A stretch of DNA of 64,000 nucleotides. It comes from Branchiostoma floridae (lineage: Eukaryota > Chordata > Leptocardii > Amphioxiformes > Branchiostomatidae). Of this stretch, positions 26,424 through 31,871 are shown one piece after another. The notes below the pieces were generated by a model that saw only the letters and a list, made by a program, of their open reading frames with translations, had not been told where the DNA came from and did no database searches. Location: positions 17,099,780-17,163,779 of the forward strand of contig NC_049992.1 in the NCBI RefSeq assembly GCF_000003815.2, in the 5' to 3' direction. Position 1 is the stretch's first letter. Each line of letters starts with the position of its first letter. A program made the translations under genes and the position numbers.

Positions 26424-28957
26424 ACACTATTTCTCTCTCTCTCTCCAACACACAGGTTTTGAAGCAAAAAAAAGCATGGTGTAGGTAAGTATTGCATTAT
26501 GCATTCTAACTCCAAGTGATGATGATTCATATGATTCCAGCAATGTGATTTTAGCCTTTGCATTTAGTACGGATGTGGCAATCTTTTCAAACCATAATAG
26601 GACACATTGAATGAGCCAAATGGTTACTTCCAGCTATAATGCCTCTTTTCATCAATGTTCAGTGTATCTCTCGTGCCTCTACAACCAGCAAACCGATGGT
26701 GAACGTAAAACTAAATGGACCCTGATCAATGGATTCTCTTATACGCTCACGCCAGGGAAAATGGATCATGTCTATTAGAGTTACCATGAAGTACGGTTTC
26801 TTCTGAAACTCGGCACCTCCTGTATAGCCCATCCACTTTTTACTATGCTCGAAAATTGAAGGGAACGTAAATATGACATTACGGCTGGCATGGTTCGGAC
26901 GACGAACAGCGAGGCAGAAGTGCAAGGCCACATAAAAGCGGGTGTAAATCAGATTTTCAACGGCGGCCTTACTACTAGTGATGTACGACGTAGAGGAATA
27001 CATGCGTGATATATGTGGTCCTACAGGGAAGTGAGGCAAGGACAGCGCCGGTAAGTCTGTTGGAAAGAGAGATCAACGCCAGGAAAACGCACAAAAAGAA
27101 TGTTTACATCACTCTAGTGCTTGAAGCGTGCGGGTATGGATACTACTAACATTACATGTCCATCAATTTTGTATTCAATGCTTTCAGCCCCCTTCTCTCT
27201 CCATCTCTCTCTCCTTCTCCCCCTCCCTTCTCTTCTCTTCTCTCTATGTTTCTTTTTGCATTGTCTAGTACATGTCTCGCTAACTATACATTCTTTCTGG
27301 CGTCGCCAATCCATTTCTACATCAATACTGAACCCTCCCCTCTGTCTCCTCTCTATACCCACATTGCACTATTGAGTTGATGCATAGATTCTCATCCCTT
27401 TTGGAACCAATACTGAACTTTCCCAATGCCCCCTTCTCTTCTCTCTCTCCCCCTTTGTCTCCAATTCTCCATATCTCTTACATATACATAGATACATATA
27501 GGATAACCCTTACTGAACCGTCCCATTCTCTGTCCGAGTCTGTCTCTGTCTGTCTCTGTCTCTCTCTGTCTCTCTCTCTCTCATTCGTTGTACAGCAGGT
27601 GTAACGTAATCATAGATCCTCATCCATACCTACACCAGTACTGAACCGTCCCTATGCTTGGCGATAACAGTATTGACTGGGGGCGGTGTGGGTCGGGTGG
27701 TGTGAGAGGTTTCCAAGTGTTAATCAACTCTGCCCACCCTAACACTACTCATTACAACAAGTTAACTCGTATCTACTACCATAGGGCTGCGGTAACCTGA
27801 TTAGTTTTATCTACGGCCGTATTTTACCTCAAATAAGTGTCAATGGACGAAACCTTAGACCAAACATCTTTGAAGATTTTCTGTGCGTTAAAGGGTTTAC
27901 GCTTAGCCATTAGGTGGAAGGGTCGTTGAAAACAAAAGCAGATAAGTCCAAATTTGATTAACTGAAATTATCCATACTGAGAAGCAGAGTTAAAGAGACC
28001 GTGAACAATTAGAGACTGGGTTTATTATATTCAATAGAATGTTTTAAACAATGTTGTCCCTGTGGCTCAATTGGTAATAGCCTCACAGTTGAACTGCTGG
28101 TTCCAACTAATAGTCGTTAGTAAGTGGAAGACCCCGGTTCAAATCCCAGGAAGGGCGAATCGGTTAGGGTTGCACCCGTCTTTCGGAAGGGACGTACATT
28201 GGGGTCCCGTGTTCTAGGAGGTGCCTAATTCAAGTCAGAATTTACCCCGCTACTAAACAGCAAGGAACTTGCTGACCTTTTTGCCAAAAGGCACTACAAG
28301 ATGAACAGTAATATTATACATGGTGGTAATTTTGAAAGATGCATGCGGTACAAATTTCTCAATGTGTCTATGTCGGGTATGTGAAAGACATTTTCACAGC
28401 ATGCCGTAGGGAAAATGCGTCCCGCAAAATGTCACTGACAAAATTGTCTAGATAATGAGACAACTGTTACATGACACTTACCCACGGGCATATTTTCTTC
28501 TCGTATAGACAATATATATAAACGTCAAGTTGAAGGATTGGAGGCTTATTCAGCCACTTGCCCATAATGTCTTTTTAAGAAGCTTGATTTCACTACCCGT
28601 GTGTAATTACGTTCAAAGAAACTGGCCATTCCGCTTTTCAAGGGCACAATGCATCAATTACAAGATGAAAGAAATCAGATAAATCTGGCCTATAACTAAA
28701 CTAGCTACAGTATACACCCACCTTTTCTCTCCTGATGGGCAACGTAAATGCTGCCTTGATAGTGCGGAATTCTTATACCGTATTAGAATGCTATCAGGAC
28801 TAAAACGGCACAATTTCAGCTGATTTGAACCGAAATAACATAGTTATCGAAACAGAATTCACCAAGGGTCGAGGCTTGCACACTTACCTTCTAGCCAAGC
28901 ACACAGTAGGATCACTCCTGTTGTTAGTACCATCCTCAGTGTGTCCAGGCCCATCAT
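4859..28957 (-). CDS. Gene A: Ig-superfamily transmembrane protein with cytoplasmic SH3 domain (10 exons, 518 aa)
   Basis: Exons on the minus strand: 28957-28888, 13161-12960, 12439-12297, 11704-11557, 11347-11202, 10747-10469, 10005-9763, 8781-8713, 6340-6158 and 4932-4859. Every junction is GT-AG and every split codon joins in frame. Residues 1-27 are a signal peptide, probably cut after SLA. Ig1 covers about 28-139, Ig2 140-237 and Ig3 238-330. A membrane helix lies at about 339-364, followed by a basic stop-transfer stretch (RRRRER). The SH3 domain covers about 437-491 and a short tail ends in LPTKGSI. Ig1 lacks both canonical cysteines, as in the N-terminal V domains of the CEACAM, SLAM and HEPACAM families. 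By family knowledge this is a cell-surface adhesion or recognition protein. A built-in SH3 domain is odd, since such receptors usually carry SH3-binding motifs instead. No orthologue is recognised, and extra exons inside the long first intron cannot be excluded. Confidence 0.85.
5606..5904. mobile_element. Hairpin MITE in gene A intron 9
   Basis: AGGTGGGGTCACAC at the left mirrors GTGTGACCCCACCT at the right, and inner parts also pair (CCAGGCTCCACAGGTC with GACCTGTGGAGCCTGG). TTAA borders both ends. A decayed relative lies at 25690-25960. The rest of this intron shows nothing else clear. Confidence 0.78.
6158..6340 (-). CDS. Gene A exon 9: SH3 domain
   Basis: The exon encodes a complete SH3 domain. 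The ALYDY-like motif is present as AMYPYYPQDDNELCLEIDD, the n-Src/distal region as VLEGEDGGWCLGYLRGR, and the 3-10 helix motif as IGLFPSNYV. The ligand-binding aromatics and the Pro of FPSNY are kept, so binding to proline-rich peptides is expected. The acceptor is CCTATAG at 6341 and the donor G|GTAAAT at 6157, phases 1 to 1, 60 whole codons. Confidence 0.92.
6341..8712 (-). other. Gene A intron 8
   Basis: Mostly unique-looking AT-rich sequence. It ends in a tandem duplication (8265-8560) and a short CG/GT alternating tract at about 8203-8250. No exon was found. Confidence 0.6.
8265..8560. repeat. Tandem duplication with poly-C tracts
   Basis: Two copies (about 8265-8400 and 8437-8560) of GGATGACTGAAAAATGCCTTG-like sequence, each ending in a long C run followed by CGTCA. 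Intronic. Confidence 0.75.
8713..8781 (-). CDS. Gene A exon 8: cytoplasmic linker
   Basis: A 69-bp exon with acceptor CGCACACAG and donor G|GTAAAT, phases 1 to 1. It encodes KPMLPTAPNAGIETLRRTKK then QR. This joins exon 7 (NPQVP-A) and exon 9 (E-RRYAKAMY) in frame. The KPMLPTAP segment is proline-containing and could be a ligand for an SH3 domain, in cis or trans; that is inference only. Confidence 0.78.
9455..9777. repeat. 164-bp tandem duplication covering gene A exon 7 splice donor
   Basis: Positions 9455-9613 and 9619-9777 are nearly identical, with offset 164 and only a few mismatches. The 9619-9777 copy contains the true end of exon 7 (donor at 9762-9761). The other copy carries the same coding end and GTCAGG donor at about 9599. 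Few differences mean a recent duplication. Confidence 0.9.
9763..10005 (-). CDS. Gene A exon 7: transmembrane helix and juxtamembrane region
   Basis: It encodes MIAILVGALAGGLWLIICLV and continues hydrophobic through LAVYFF. A basic RRRRER-EE-KKK cluster follows, marking the cytoplasmic face (positive-inside rule). The acceptor is CTCTCAAAG at 10006 and the donor CCAG|GTCAGG at 9762, phases 1 to 1, 80 whole codons. The last 15 coding bases and the donor lie inside a 164-bp tandem duplication, so a second donor-like copy sits at about 9599. Confidence 0.88.
10469..10747 (-). CDS. Gene A exon 6: third Ig domain (I-set)
   Basis: A whole Ig domain in one exon, flanked by phase-1 introns, which is the usual form of a shuffled Ig module. 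It shows VTLQCTADGNPPPNVTWTR (Cys 260, Trp 272) and LNASGTYVCTASNSVG (Cys 310), typical of I-set domains in adhesion molecules. NVT and NAS are possible N-glycosylation sites. The acceptor is TTCTACACAG and the donor is G|GTAAAG. Confidence 0.92.
11202..11347 (-). CDS. Gene A exon 5: second half of second Ig domain
   Basis: The exon encodes RHVTRGDAGRYRCIVDHV, the D-A-G-x-Y-x-C hallmark of the Ig F strand, with its Cys at residue 218. The acceptor is CAG at 11348-11350, preceded on the coding strand by a run of A rather than pyrimidines, which is unusual. The donor is T|GTAAGT. Phases are 2 to 1, with 48 whole codons. Confidence 0.82.
11557..11704 (-). CDS. Gene A exon 4: first half of second Ig domain
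   Basis: It begins PPTVEVGPKD and carries SVSLTCAV (B-strand Cys, residue 163) and the core Trp in LHWEK (residue 177). The acceptor GATTAG at 11705 has a weak pyrimidine tract. The donor is AACAG|GTTTGA, phases 1 to 2, 48 whole codons. The donor side (GTTTGAC) and the start of the next exon (GTTCGAC) are nearly the same sequence, so the exact splice point is inferred from phase. Confidence 0.8.
11705..12296 (-). other. Gene A intron between exons 3 and 4
   Basis: 592 bases of AT-rich sequence. No repeat or exon was recognised. Confidence 0.6.
12297..12439 (-). CDS. Gene A exon 3: second half of first Ig domain
   Basis: The acceptor is TGTTACAG and the donor is G|GTAAAC, phases 2 to 1, 47 whole codons. 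It contains LKLRNTRAEDEGTYVLVV. The D-x-G-x-Y signature of the Ig F strand is present as DEGTY, but the cysteine that should follow two residues later is Val. Together with exon 2 this makes an Ig domain with no intradomain disulfide. Confidence 0.82.
12440..12959 (-). other. Gene A intron between exons 2 and 3
   Basis: About 520 bases, AT-rich, without a recognised repeat or exon. It splits the first Ig domain in phase 2. Confidence 0.6.
12960..13161 (-). CDS. Gene A exon 2: first half of cysteine-less V-type Ig domain
   Basis: The acceptor is TTTTTTCCACAG at 13162 and the donor is GTACGT at 12959, phases 1 to 2, 66 whole codons. The B-strand reads GDPVTIPATF, with Pro-Ala where Cys would sit. 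It is followed by the core tryptophan in MSILWSKSG. This layout resembles the disulfide-free N domains of the CEACAM and HEPACAM families. Confidence 0.8.
13318..13400. mobile_element. Short hairpin repeat (CCAAGCAGAG family)
   Basis: ACTCTCCAAGCAGAGGTTGA and TCAATCTCTGCTTGGAGAGT form inverted arms around about 35 bases. Single-arm relatives occur at about 250 and at 24595-24660. Confidence 0.7.
14456..14653. mobile_element. MITE with GCGAACATT/CCGCGAA repeats, TA type
   Basis: The element is full of TTCGCGGT and ACCGCGAA motifs and bounded by TACTG-GTAAATGCA and AATGCATTTAGTA. A full relative in the opposite orientation is at 57674-57878, where the ends TACTGTAAATGCA and TGCATTTACAGTA are perfect inverted repeats. 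A TA target fits Tc1/mariner-like MITEs. Confidence 0.75.
14830..15000. other. GC-rich patch inside gene A intron 1
   Basis: A clearly CpG- and GC-rich block in AT-rich surroundings, including GGCGGGGGCGGGCGTC-like sequence and the E-box CAGATG. It could be a regulatory element or an inserted fragment. No repeat partner was seen in the window. Confidence 0.3.
15131..15405. repeat. (TTCC)n microsatellite with CT-rich extension
   Basis: An almost pure TTCC run from 15131 to 15249 with one break (TTTATCC), then degenerate CT-rich sequence to about 15405. Open frames here are artefacts. Confidence 0.95.
15759..16026. mobile_element. Near-perfect hairpin MITE (about 107-bp arms)
   Basis: AGGTGGTATCTCACTACACT at the left mirrors the right end closing with GAGATACCACCT. 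The arms pair almost completely through AAAATCCGTTCTTTATCTCT. Such long, well-preserved arms mean a young insertion. A relative is at 23324-23571. Confidence 0.85.
16320..16505 (-). mobile_element. tRNA-derived SINE fragment
   Basis: The reverse complement shares the B-box region (GGTTCAAATCCTGG-like), the A-box side (GGTAGCAGCCTCACAGTT) and the tail (GGAGGCACCT, GGGACGTAAAATGGGGTC) with the copy at 28055-28330. Confidence 0.65.
16569..16802. mobile_element. Hairpin element interrupted by an assembly gap
   Basis: AGCCTCCATAGCAGGCTCTC at the left and GAGAGCCTGCTATGGGGGCT at the right are inverted repeats around the 100-N gap. A single-arm relative is at 13446-13560 (same CCATAGCAGGC and TTGCTGGCCATTTC motifs). 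Confidence 0.7.
16679..16778. other. Assembly gap, exactly 100 N
   Basis: A run of exactly 100 N, the usual stand-in for a gap of unknown length. It lies in the loop of an inverted repeat. Confidence 0.99.
17206..19154. mobile_element. Harbinger-like non-autonomous DNA element with duplicated left end
   Basis: The left end AGGCCCCCTCTCACTTGACG, then TGCGGCACGCTTGCGGCATT, is exactly mirrored at the right end, closing with GGGGGCCT. TAA flanks both sides (17203-17205 and 19155-19157). The left 707 bp (17206-17912) is repeated from 17913. The second copy has two more units of an 11-bp repeat (GCCGCAACAGT). No transposase is present. The inner copy alone is bounded by TTAA, so a piggyBac-like origin is the alternative. 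Confidence 0.82.
17380..17452. repeat. 11-bp minisatellite (GCCGCAACAGT)n inside the element
   Basis: Several units of GCCGCAACAGT and variants lie here and again at about 18095-18175, where there are two units more. The same phrase appears in the right arm near 19028 and 19090, so it grew from the terminal repeat. Confidence 0.75.
19225..19390 (+). mobile_element. 3' tail of non-LTR retrotransposon
   Basis: The order AAGAAGTCAAACCCGAC, then GTATATGCAATTAGCCCTTG, then CAAATAAAC matches the better preserved tail at 20745-20992. Confidence 0.55.
19470..19605 (-). mobile_element. Retrotransposon tail with (TGAATGAA)n end
   Basis: (AATG)n at 19470-19515 is followed by a near copy of the tail at 390-482. 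The tandem tetranucleotide sits where a target-primed retrotransposon would end. Confidence 0.6.
19845..20165 (-). mobile_element. Retrotransposon ORF2 C-terminal fragment and tail
   Basis: On the minus strand a broken reading frame gives IIGKFPSFESLSIVEKFIFL and YIFNITKKREE. This parallels FPYFKHFNATDKFLFLMRLD and YIYTCTKKRED at 21000-21150. The 3' tail includes CTTAGCCCGATAGGGCATGA. Confidence 0.65.
20740..20992 (+). mobile_element. Retrotransposon 3' end with (ATT)n tail
   Basis: GTCGTCCAACCCCTTTATAT, then ATGAAAATGTTGGACAATTC, is the same sequence that ends the element at 37205-37590 in reverse. The fragment finishes GCAATAAAG(ATT)n. Confidence 0.65.
20993..21300 (+). mobile_element. Second retrotransposon 3' end with (CATT)n tail
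   Basis: A frame reading ALYEHIRKEFPYFKHFNATD and KREDVDHP is followed by CCCATCGAGGCATGAATGTA, CAATAAAGGTCTTTC and (ATTC)n. It is inserted directly behind the previous tail. Confidence 0.65.
22460..22566. repeat. (CA)n microsatellite
   Basis: A nearly pure CA run, interrupted by TA and CG steps. Confidence 0.95.
22680..22790. mobile_element. SINE-like tRNA-derived fragment
   Basis: GGGGTTCGAACTCATGACC resembles a reversed or degenerate B-box region, and CCTCTAAGATTGTCCATGAC is tandemly repeated. It is too broken to be a tRNA gene. Confidence 0.4.
22800..22896. repeat. Tandem ACGCTACC/AAAACG repeat beside gap
   Basis: ACGCTACCCAAAACCGTACC, ACGCTAACCAAAAACGG and ACGCTACCAAAACGTAC recur about every 30 bases up to the N run. 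The assembly probably broke in this array. Confidence 0.7.
22897..22996. other. Assembly gap, exactly 100 N
   Basis: A run of exactly 100 N next to a tandem array, so the real length is unknown. Confidence 0.99.
23324..23571. mobile_element. Relative of the 15.76-kb hairpin MITE
   Basis: The left end AGGTGGTATCTCACCACACT and right end GTGAGATACCACC match the element at 15759-16026. The inner half (CAGTGCCGCAGTGAACGAAC) instead matches the right arm of the 17.2-kb element, linking the two families. Confidence 0.75.
25690..25960. mobile_element. Decayed copy of the 5.6-kb hairpin MITE
   Basis: CAACCAGGCTCCATAGGTCA, GTGGAGCCTGGTAGAGGCTA and CACGTGTGAACCC follow the same order as at 5606-5904, with many substitutions and lost ends. 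Confidence 0.6.
26065..26445. repeat. Long (CA)n microsatellite
   Basis: About 380 bases of CA, CACAGA and CG-interrupted CA repeats followed by (CT)n. The long open frames on both strands come only from the repeat. Confidence 0.95.
26659..27039 (-). other. Unexplained open reading frame
   Basis: About 126 codons stay open without an ATG start (first codon TTG). The frame extends upstream to a plausible acceptor, CTTTCCAACAG. The product is not low-complexity (SKKWMGYTGGAEFQKKPYFM) but no family is recognised. It lies in gene A intron 1 on the same strand. It could be an alternative 3' exon, a transposon remnant or chance. Confidence 0.25.
27188..27600. repeat. CT-rich low-complexity tract
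   Basis: CTCTCTC and CCCTCTC runs interleaved with partly duplicated phrases (TACTGAACC-GTCCC, CCTCATCC). Open frames are not credible. Confidence 0.8.
28055..28330 (+). mobile_element. tRNA-derived SINE
   Basis: TGGCTCAATTGGTAATAGCC resembles a Pol III A box and GGTTCAAATCCC a B box, followed by a non-tRNA body (GGGTTGCACCCGTCTTTCGG, CTAGGAGGTGCCTAATTC). Relatives in reverse lie at 16320-16505 and 56340-56465. No mature tRNA cloverleaf can be drawn. Confidence 0.72.
28888..28957 (-). CDS. Gene A exon 1: start codon and signal peptide
   Basis: The exon opens with two adjacent ATGs (28957-28955 and 28954-28952). It encodes MMGLDTLRMVLTTGVILLCA followed by WLE, a classic hydrophobic signal core. 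The donor is G|GTAAGT at 28887-28886, phase 1. It joins exon 2 through GTA (Val) to give WLEVSLAQSD, where SLA|Q is a good signal-peptidase site. The first ATG was chosen because it is upstream and in frame. The junction spans a 15.7-kb intron, so it rests on phase and signal-peptide logic rather than proximity. Confidence 0.75.
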
Positions 28958-29124
28958 TGATGCAGAAAGAACGTGATTTTCCGGGTTTACGTTTAATCAA
29001 CGTTGTTGTTGATCGACTTGCTTGAACAGGCTTGAAGTCCACTTTTGATGCTACGAAGTATCCGTGGTTGTGGTGGGTGCATCCAAACGCGCCCTGCAAC
29101 GATTGACCATTATCGAACACACGC

Positions 29125-29157
<33 letters not shown>

Positions 29158-29770
29158 CTCAACTCTGAATTTCAGACGAGATTTCCAGCCACCCCAACCG
29201 ACCCGCTTAGCTCCAAAAGTGCGTCTTGTATTTTCCAACACTTCTCGGATGATGTGGTGTAAAACCGGCCTCTGTCGCAACTGATGACAACGTTCTTAAT
29301 CACACCTGCCGACTGATGACACTTGGATATCAGAGGGAAGATCTCACGGTAGCCCGTGCGTTCCGTCGACGTTCGTGTCTGTCTGCAGAACTGAGTGACG
29401 TGACGTTGCGTCCGTGGCGCATCCAAGAGACGGAAGCTGTCAGCCCCTCCTGGGAACGAGACCTCGGGCAGTGACCCTGCCCCTGGGAACGTCACTCATC
29501 TGTCAGACGACTCTTTTTTCTCGTGGCGGGAAAGAAAAAAACAACACACATCTGATGATCTCCTCTCCGCCAAGTGGAGCCTACAAGTGGTGGTATGACT
29601 CGCGCGCTCACCCAGCGACCCTTTGACTTTGCGGCTGCCACCGTGGACTGTCTCTTCCATCTCCGCGTAAATTTGCACTCGCTCCCGCCGGCCCCAGAGG
29701 GCGCGTGTTGCAGCATGGACAATCAGCGGGCCACGGAGTCGGAAGTCGCGATGGAAAGTTGGCGATAAGG
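28958..29770 (-). promoter_or_regulatory. Candidate promoter and 5' UTR region of gene A
   Basis: The bases just upstream of gene A's start codons include a (CT)n run at about 29126-29155. Beyond that lies about 600 bases richer in G+C and CpG than the AT-rich surroundings (29160-29770). A GC-rich, CpG-containing block beside a first exon fits a promoter. No TATA box or defined start site is called. Because gene B reads the other way from 31841, this could also be part of a shared divergent control region. Confidence 0.35.
29126..29155. repeat. (CT)n microsatellite
   Basis: A pure CT run just upstream of gene A's first exon. Confidence 0.95.
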
Positions 29771-31840
29771 GACGGGTACTGAATCGGGATGTTTTCACAA
29801 AATGTTGGACGTGACCATGTTTTTTTTTTGTTACGCGAGGGTCACAAATGTCATTTTCAGTTGGGATTAATGGAAAATATCACTTGTAGATCTAGTACAA
29901 CGACAACTTCAGAATCGGAATGTCACTAAAAAAAACTTGGACGTGACCATATTTTGTTCGTTGGCGAGAGAAACATAGGTGAAGACAATCAACTAAGAAA
30001 ATAATGTCAATTTTCTGTTGGATCATAGGAAATAAAGCAACGGCACAACTATAAATCAGGTAAGGAATCGAGATGGTACAAAAAAGGTTCAACGTGGCTT
30101 TTTCTTTCTTACGACAGAGCTTAAGATTATAAAGGTGCTGTCAGAATTAAGACAATAGAGAGAAGACGATGTATCACGACTATAAGACAAGAAGAATGAT
30201 TCGTAGTATTTTCGGTTTTTCTCATTCATTATCAAAGATACACCATCTGATGATAAGATAAAGTAAGATATCAACACGGCTGTCACAAAGTGTTGACATT
30301 TTATCACCAAATGTTGAAGGAACCGTCACGCAGGAAACGTAGCTAATCGATTCAAATATCGTAGAAAAAGCTAACATCCAAAATGATGCACTGGCTTGTT
30401 TTTCTTTTGTAGGCCTAAGAAACAAGAAATGCTGGTTACCCGAATTGTATTCTTGTAACGGCTTGTTTATTTGTCTCTGGATAAAGTATAAAATGGATGT
30501 CTGTTCTGAGAAGTATTGGACATTTGCAGCGATCCCCTCATAAGTAGCGTAATGAAACGCGACCTCTTTCAGCGAGAGTTGGAGCCCAGAGAGACCCCAA
30601 TTGCCCCCTGGTCTTGCCAGGCGTTATTGTGCCCTAGTCGCCCGGGAGTACAGGGTAGCAGCCCCGCCCACAGCGGTCTTATCACCCGCTCGCACCCTGC
30701 ATCGGGCTCAAGCAAAACGAACGCTGGTGCTTATAGGTTATAGCCAGAGAGACAAGCTTCATAAAGGGTAGATTCGCCGCATAAAATGACGCCTAGAATT
30801 CGTCCGTGTCAAAAGCTAGGAAGCTCAGCTTTGTAAAATGACTGAAAAAACATGGTTCTTTATTCACAGCTATGGAGTTACAACAGCTGACGTTTCGGTG
30901 ACAGTCTGTCACCTTCCACCGATTATTAGTAAGTTAATGTCAGGAAAATTTGAGGGTAGGGGCATGGACTAATTCACGTTATGGACCGCACTCCTCACAC
31001 TGCAGCAGCGACACCTAGCAGCTGGGTGAAGGTACTGCCCTAAGGGAGCTGACAGACGACCACCTGAACGTCGGCTATTGTATTGTTATGAATGTTGTTT
31101 ATTCAAATAGATTTGATTGTTTTTCTGATGTTGCCACGTCACTGATTGAATATGTGATATGCATATAGGCGATTTTGTCCACACAACGTCACAATAGGCC
31201 AGGGCCATGTTGATTCGGTTGTTTGGATGACGTCCACTCGCGCACCACTCCCCCTCCAATAAAATTCGACCACACTGTATATCATACAAAACAGCTGCGG
31301 CCACATTGATGTGATTTTATGAATGGCATCTGCCCGCGCATCACTTTTGGCCTGCACCCCCTCCCCCATATAATAGTGCCTTTGAACACAAACATCTCTT
31401 TGTATTTGCCTTTGCAACACGGTGCAACTGAACACCAATGCTTTCTTCGTGCGACCGTGAAACAAGAACTACCCTGTATTCAACCGGAATTTTTTGAGTG
31501 CTTATAGTGTGTGACGCGACGTTGGGTTTTCCGAAGTCCTTTTTTTTGCCAGCAAGCTTGTCATTCTAAAAGCTTGTGAAGAAACATCGCTTGGGTCGTT
31601 AAGAACTGGAACATTCCCAGTATTCTTCGGCATCTCTCAATAGAACTTCTTCAATTGAGTGTCGGTGATTGTAAAAATAACGAAGCGGGTCTATTGCTGT
31701 CGCCTGTACCCCACCCATCGGTATCGGGGGGTGGGGGCAGCTAGACAAGAACTGAGAGGAATTCACGTTTTGTCAGCTCAAATCAAAGAATTGCACAGTT
31801 GGACCGCTAACTGTGAATATTTCAAAGCCGAGTGATCAAA
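29771..31840. other. Intergenic sequence between divergent genes A and B
   Basis: No exon is supported. A pseudo-duplicated phrase (GGACGTGACCAT) occurs at about 29810 and 29940. A retrotransposon-like end with CGTTTCGGTGACAGTCTGTC is at about 30840-31080, and a dispersed repeat covers 31190-31620. Control elements of gene B should lie near 31.6-31.84 kb but none is recognised. Confidence 0.5.
31387..31620. repeat. Direct repeat copy 1, upstream of gene B
   Basis: About 230 bases (from TCTTTGTATTTGCCTTTGCA to AACTGGAACATTCCCAG) are repeated at 32825-33049 in the same orientation with moderate divergence. Confidence 0.7.
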
Positions 31841-31871
31841 ATGGCTGAAGGACAAAGTGTCAGTGACAGAG
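31841..31871 (+). CDS. Gene B exon 1: start codon
   Basis: ATGGCTGAAGGACAAAG opens a 31-base exon encoding MAEGQSVSDR. The context CAAAATGG is a good start context. The donor is G|GTAAGG, phase 1, and it joins exon 2 as GGA (Gly) before VRRIFYFT. Confidence 0.8.

Larger units (their letters stand above)
13162..28887 (-). other. Gene A intron 1 (15.7 kb), repeat-laden
   Basis: No further Ig exon was found. It contains hairpin MITEs (13318, 14456, 15759, 16569, 17206, 23324), retrotransposon tails, SINEs, several microsatellites and both assembly gaps. An open frame at about 26659-27039 on the minus strand is unexplained. Missing exons inside the N gaps cannot be excluded. Confidence 0.6.

Noticed and set aside
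26058-26563. Cys-Val rich open frames
   Set aside because: A direct translation of a (CA)n/(GT)n microsatellite.
28057-28160. tRNA gene
   Set aside because: A- and B-box-like motifs exist, but spacing and arms do not fold as a tRNA, and related copies at 16.3 and 56.3 kb show it is a SINE.
30516-30743. 75-codon open frame at 30.5 kb
   Set aside because: No homology is recognised, there are no splice signals linking it to a gene, and it lies in repeat-containing intergenic sequence.
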